Shown here: positions 45,996 through 64,000 of the stretch, piece by piece | How the letters are laid out: each line of letters opens with the position of its first letter | Position numbering within the stretch: position 1 is the first letter of the stretch | Source of the DNA: Stramonita haemastoma | Lineage: Eukaryota; Mollusca; Gastropoda; Neogastropoda; Muricidae | Assembly: GCA_030674155.1 (NCBI GenBank) | Contig: CM060326.1 | Span: 37,751,126 to 37,815,125 of the forward strand | DNA length: 64,000 nucleotides | Direction: 5' to 3' | The notes under the pieces: generated by a model | The model's input: the letters and a program-made list of their open reading frames with translations, nothing else | Told to the model about the DNA's origin: nothing | The model's database searches: none | Program-made: the position numbers and the translations under genes

Positions 45996-46544
45996 CAACC
46001 AGTGATTTTCTAGTGCATGTGTTCATCAATAAATACAGGGGTGATTTTAGACATGCATAATTTTTGTTCCAAATGGTTTACAATACAGGACTGGTAGTTG
46101 TAATGCATATCTGATATAGTTGTCAGGCTTCAAAAAAAAAAGATTGTGATGTATTTCATCTTAGAAACTACATCACAATCACTTTCAAAGATGAAGAGTT
46201 GTAAACAGCGCTTTTTCCTTGCTGGATAACTATTGACAGGAGTTGGAGATTTGTTTTAGGGTTTGGGTTTTTGTTTGTGTTTTTTTGGGGGGAAGAAAAA
46301 TTTTACTCATAAACAATTTAGCTTCAACTTGAGGGGGTCAGACTTTGTTGCATTAACAATGATTGTAGCCGATGCCGGCTAGTGTTCTGTCACATGGATG
46401 GAACTGTGAGAATATCACTGACTGTCCCGGATAGTGATCTTCAGCACGGCAGAGATTTTTAAAATTTCTCTTTTTTTTTAACCCAAGGGTTTTGTTTGTT
46501 TTTCTGAGGTGGGCAATTTAAATTCAATGTCCTGAAGACTGGGA

Positions 46545-46768
46545 TATGGGTCAATCTATCTGTTCATGACTTAAGGAATCACTATCCAGAAGACTGGATA
46601 ATGGTTCAAATCTATCTGGCTCATGACTTAAGGGAATCCTATCCCTGAAGACTGGGATAATGGGTTCAAATCTATCTGGTTCATGACTTAAGGGAATCAC
46701 TATCCCTGAAGACTGGGATAATGGGTTCAAATCTATCTGGTTCATGACTTAAGGGAATCACTATGATC
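46545..46768. repeat. ~61-bp minisatellite
   Basis: About four copies of CCCTGAAGACTGGGATAATG plus GGTTCAAATCTATCTGGTTC plus ATGACTTAAGGGAATCACTA. Left copies lack single bases in homopolymers (GG for GGG, CC for CCC). Confidence 0.85.
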
Positions 46769-47527
46769 CCAAAACTATTGTGCAGACCGGATTGTTAGCC
46801 TTTTTTCTTTGTGTGTACACACATTATGGAGATGAAGCAAGCATGTTCGAATACAACTGACTTCTCTTTTAATGTAACCCAGAAGTCCATGGGGCACTGC
46901 ACTGAATTTCTTGGGCTGTGTCTCTTGAACAAGTTAAATCTGGCAGAGCCCATTCCCCCTCCAAATTTCATACTTAGCTTGTGTACATCGTCAAAATCGC
47001 GACATTTGCTGGCTTGCTCTTTTATAAAAAGTGGACGTGTGTGTGTGTGTGTTACATTACCAGAGGAGATTGTACCCGAGGCATATTTTCATTTTTTTCC
47101 ATTCTCCTACCTTAAAAAAAAAAAAAATCTGAACCATATCCCATTATCAACTGGTTATGATTTGCTAGTTAATGAGAAAGATCAATATATTTATGACCTT
47201 GTGATTTCAAAGTTCAAAGAATCAAGAACAAATGAAGAAAACAAAAGCAAAAAAAAAAATAGAAAAGGTAAATTGTTTACCTTCCACTTCAGAAAAGAAT
47301 GTTAACATACTGGGCCTAAAAAGACTGAAACTGAGTGGAAATACTGAAAATTGTCATGAAAATACTGAAATCAGTAGTAAAGGGGTGCTACAGTCAGCTT
47401 CAATGAAGCTTAACTGTAGTACCCCTTATACAAATGCATAGTTGTGTAGGGGTGCACAGGTCTGATAACCACTAGGAAATTGAGGGAGTGGCAGGTCTGC
47501 ATAGTTTTTTGTTTTTTTTTTTTTTTT

Positions 47528-47715
47528 TTTTATTTCAATAATGGAATAAGCACTATGTGCTTTTTTACATCCAGTCCCCATGTGTATGCAGTTTTGTAAA
47601 TTTTGTCTGTTCCCCCGCACACAATGGCCTACTCTTTCGAAAAGCGGAACAGGTGTGGCACAAGATGTTCTCTGTGGTTTGCACACAGGGCCTTGGTTTA
47701 TAGTCTCATCTGAAG
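47528..47715 (-). mobile_element. SINE family A, 5'-truncated
   Basis: Minus strand: T-run, CAATAATGGAATAAGCACT and the body through TAGTCTCATCTGAAG. Small internal deletions. Confidence 0.72.
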
Positions 47716-48849
47716 AACCTGAGATGAGATGGTTAAATTAAAATCACCACCTTTAATTCACCATTGCCAGGGTGTGACAAATCCATGACTTCATAGACCT
47801 ACAAGACAGAAGTCAAATGCCCCATACAACATGTCCCCAGCAAACCCACAATGTAATCACCCGATGCTCAGCAACACATACAGTAAGCCTTTCTGCACTT
47901 TAATCATTCAATAGCAGCAATAACAACGCATCAAGATTCTTTACTCCAATTTTCTTCACATCACTAACGACATGAAGATAGACATTGCAGTAAGGTGGAA
48001 TCAGTTCAAAAAGAAGCAAAGCAACCAACAAAAAACGTTTTAATTCAAGAGCATGTGCAAAACAGGACTTTTCATTTTAGGATAAGTAATATACTCAAAG
48101 TAACTTGAATAAGAGCGGTGCTTCTTATAAAACTTTGTCATCATGCTCTTGTTCTCAGTCTGCCAAGTCAATCTGGAATCCTCTCTCTCACACACACACA
48201 CACACATTCACTACTATATGCATACTGGCTGTAAAATACCTCATCAACACAACATCATAGCAAAAACCCTACCAAGAACTCTGACTGTTTGCTTTTTGGA
48301 GTTGTGCCATTGCTACAGCTATCCTGACATCACAAAATGACATGTCGTATGTCATCAATGGCATGTTTCTGATTTAATTTTTAAAACAGTAAACCCTATT
48401 CAGTTGAAGGGACACTACTCAGGTTGTTAAGTTAACCATGTGTCTTGACCAGTTCTTTTCCTTTATTTCTCAACTCAGTAATAGTAACTTTCATGTAGTT
48501 ATTATGCAACTGTCTAGGACTGGATTTTTTTTTTAATAGGCATGAAAACAGTTCATGGCAGCTTTTTACTAAGAAACATGAGCCTGGGAAATTTTTTGAA
48601 AATATTTCTCCAAAAATTGATCAATCTTTCAAACCACAGAGCTGAGACAGTTTTCCTGGCAAACATATATGACCTCTCACCGAAAACTGAGGGATAAATC
48701 AGACATTTTTATATTGAACATGTTATTAATGTACAATAAAGTGGCTATCAAATACAAAAAACAGATTGAAAATCGGACAATTCTGTGCAAAGTTATTACA
48801 AGTTGAAATGATAGACTACAGGAAGTGGCAAAATGAGAAACGGACAAGT
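47716..48849. other. Region between the convergent genes
   Basis: A/T-rich, a short CA tract at 48189-48206, no gene recognised. Confidence 0.5.
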
Positions 48850-49772
48850 TTATTTTCGTAACACGTTGTCAGAATGAGGGCTTGGGTATTTTCAAAACAC
48901 ATTTAAAAGCAAAAGGGATAAAAATTATGCCTTGATATTTCATTATAAGGTAGATAAACGGATATAGTTTAATAATTAATCAAAATCTCAAAATTGACAA
49001 CTTGACCCCTACCTGCCTTTAATGGCTCCTAGAGCAAAATTAGGTAATGTGCTAAGCGACTCATTTCGTGGCGGAGCGTCACATATCACCTCTTTTCAGA
49101 GAACTGAGGGATAAATCAGACATGATTATAACCCTGTGAACAGCTGAGGCCGTCTAAGGTCTGTCAACACACTGAAGAAAAGACTGGAAAAAAAAGTAGT
49201 AGCTAAAATGCCAGTGAAAGAAAGCTCTCAACATACATTGCCACATGGAAGATCCACTCTCCATGCCTGTATAGTTATAGGAGAAAATTGCATAGGTTAC
49301 AGTACACAGACTAGATATGTTTACAGCTTTTGACTTAATTGACCACAGCACTTTACATGCAAGACTGTCATCCTGTTAAGCTGCAAAAGAACGATTCTGA
49401 AGTGGTTTACTTCATACTTAAAAAAATCATACTCAACAATATTTAGCATTATGTAAATCCATTCAGCAGCTGTATATACAGTAGCTGTCCGCCCAAGGCT
49501 CTTCACTCTTGGGTTACCTGATAGCTATTTGCATTAAAATGTACTAATTTTCATCCTTTAATAGCTTCTTAGTTCATCTAATTACTAGTTTTACCTTGCG
49601 TTAATTCACAGATTTATCACTTGCCAATCATGACAATTTTGCGCTTATCTAGGTTGAGTGTCTTTTCTTTGTGACAGTGTACAATGTGCAAACCAACATG
49701 TCTATAAAATGCGAGTTTCTGATGTGAGATTAGGTGATCAATATTCTCTGATATGTTTTCAATTACATGTAT

Positions 49773-49828
<56 letters not shown>

Positions 49829-50504
49829 CTCTCCTCTTATCAATCATACCAGCATGTTTCATTCCCACTGAATTTACTTTTGGCATGTCATTACTGTACC
49901 AAAGACAATATCATGTACATGATTATCATTGGCTGTACAATCTACACTTACTACTTTCTGGTTAGATGTCAAAAGAGCTCGTGAGATACTTCACAGCATT
50001 TAATTGTGTGTTTTACCTTTGGCACAGTTAGAGATTCCCTGACTAAAGTAAGGCTAAAGCCATTCTGCTTATCTATTAGCAGGTTGAATATATTCATCCC
50101 AGCTTTTATGAAACTTTCAATACATTACAGAGTTGAGGGACCTACATTCAGATAGTAATATAGAGCAGTTGCATTAACATTAATTACTGATAAACACATA
50201 TTCAGTGCAGTACTGAACATCAGACTATCTGATAAAAGTCTTCTTTTTTTTTGGTCATAACAGTCATAAAAAAAGTCATTAAAAAAATCTTGGGCCAAAA
50301 AAATCACATCAATACCAATAAATATCAACAATCAATGACCAGACTCAATCAAATCAACTCAAAGGACCCGCATTGATCACAAACAACTCGAACATCCAAG
50401 ATCCTGTGTTGAGTCTGTTTCAGGTGTGGTGAGCATCTTCTCTCCTCGACCTCCCCCCCCCCCCCCCAACCTACCCCCCCTCCCCCATCTGGAAAAGCAG
50501 CAGC
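48850..50504 (-). other. Probable ETFDH 3' UTR and downstream sequence
   Basis: Downstream of the ETFDH stop on the minus strand there is C/G-rich sequence (50440-50500), then A/T-rich sequence with a CT/GA array at 49770-49840. AATAAA on the minus strand reads near 48850 (TTTATT on +) and again near 48472. The 3' end is not fixed by sequence alone. Confidence 0.3.
49771..49840. repeat. (CT)n array
   Basis: CT with two CCT interruptions. On the ETFDH-sense strand this is a GA array. Confidence 0.92.
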
Positions 50505-63711
<13,207 letters not shown>

Positions 63712-63761
63712 CTGACAAACAGAGCACACAAAGCAAATTGACTACTTTCATATATGAGTAT

Positions 63762-63990
63762 GACGGACACCATAGCTGAGTGGTTTAGACCGTTCGCCTT
63801 CAATCCCATGGGTCCATGAAGTCGAAGGTTCAAATCTCAGCAGCATCTGGTCAATTAAACGTGGGGCTTTTTACGATCTTCCAGGTCAACTGCAAAAGCA
63901 GCACTGCCAGCGCCTTAATTCTCTTTGTGGGTATACACATGCAAAAGGTCAAGCATGCATGTTAAATATTCTGTATATTCCAGTCAGAGA
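63762..63990 (+). mobile_element. SINE family C head and body
   Basis: tRNA-like head ACACCATAGCTGAGTGGTTT with B box AGGTTCAAATCTC, then CAGCGCCTTAATTCTC. It runs toward the window edge, upstream of the first ETFDH exon seen. Confidence 0.65.
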
Positions 63991-64000
63991 TCAGTGGGTT

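Noticed and set aside
46551..46745. Minus-strand ORF with repeated HEPDRFEP
   Set aside because: Pure consequence of the 61-bp minisatellite.

Overview
This window is nuclear DNA from an animal, most likely a mollusc and perhaps a marine gastropod. The genes are split by GT-AG introns. The space between them is packed with dinucleotide and tetranucleotide microsatellites, minisatellites, tRNA-derived SINEs and broken LINEs. The species guess is inference from the repeat style and the divergence of the two proteins. No operon, plasmid, phage or CRISPR signal was seen.

Two genes are certain. A complete PGRMC-type gene (membrane-associated progesterone receptor component, closest in wording to vertebrate PGRMC2) lies on the + strand in three exons, 36747-42335, and encodes 195 residues. 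ETFDH (electron transfer flavoprotein-ubiquinone oxidoreductase) lies on the - strand. Its last ten coding exons run from 63711 down to 50505, and its N-terminal exons lie beyond the right edge. The two genes converge. Two ETFDH exons carry single-base length anomalies at G or C homopolymers. These look like assembly errors rather than gene death, because every other splice site and reading frame is intact.

A second, weaker convergent pair lies at 24.3-28.2 kb. On the + strand is a two-exon transcript-like unit (donor 24518, acceptor 27277, poly(A) signal 27682) with a 67-codon ORF in a strong Kozak context and a competing frame. On the - strand is a possible terminal exon at 27956-28137 with its own poly(A) signal. 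Neither product was recognised.

The left 36 kb is repeat-dominated. From left to right it holds microsatellites and an 18/23-bp minisatellite (1.1-1.9 kb); an RTE-like LINE whose 5' part is inverted against its 3' part (2.7-4.55 kb); SINE fragments; a 32-bp minisatellite (7.75-8.14 kb); a 550-bp purine tract; and many SINE copies between CT, GA, GT and CA arrays. Further right are the candidate gene pair, a second LINE (CR1/Jockey-like 3' half, 29.9-31.06 kb) and a TGTAG pentamer array (32.4-33.0 kb). The right half carries the two genes, with repeats in their introns. Several ETFDH splice sites lie directly against long GT arrays.

The most interesting signals are non-genic. SINE families swap heads and bodies. 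Dinucleotide arrays fuse to SINE copies at CA dinucleotides inside the element. A roughly 215-bp dispersed element is a chain of hairpins. A decayed duplicate of the start of one ETFDH exon sits in the intron upstream of it.
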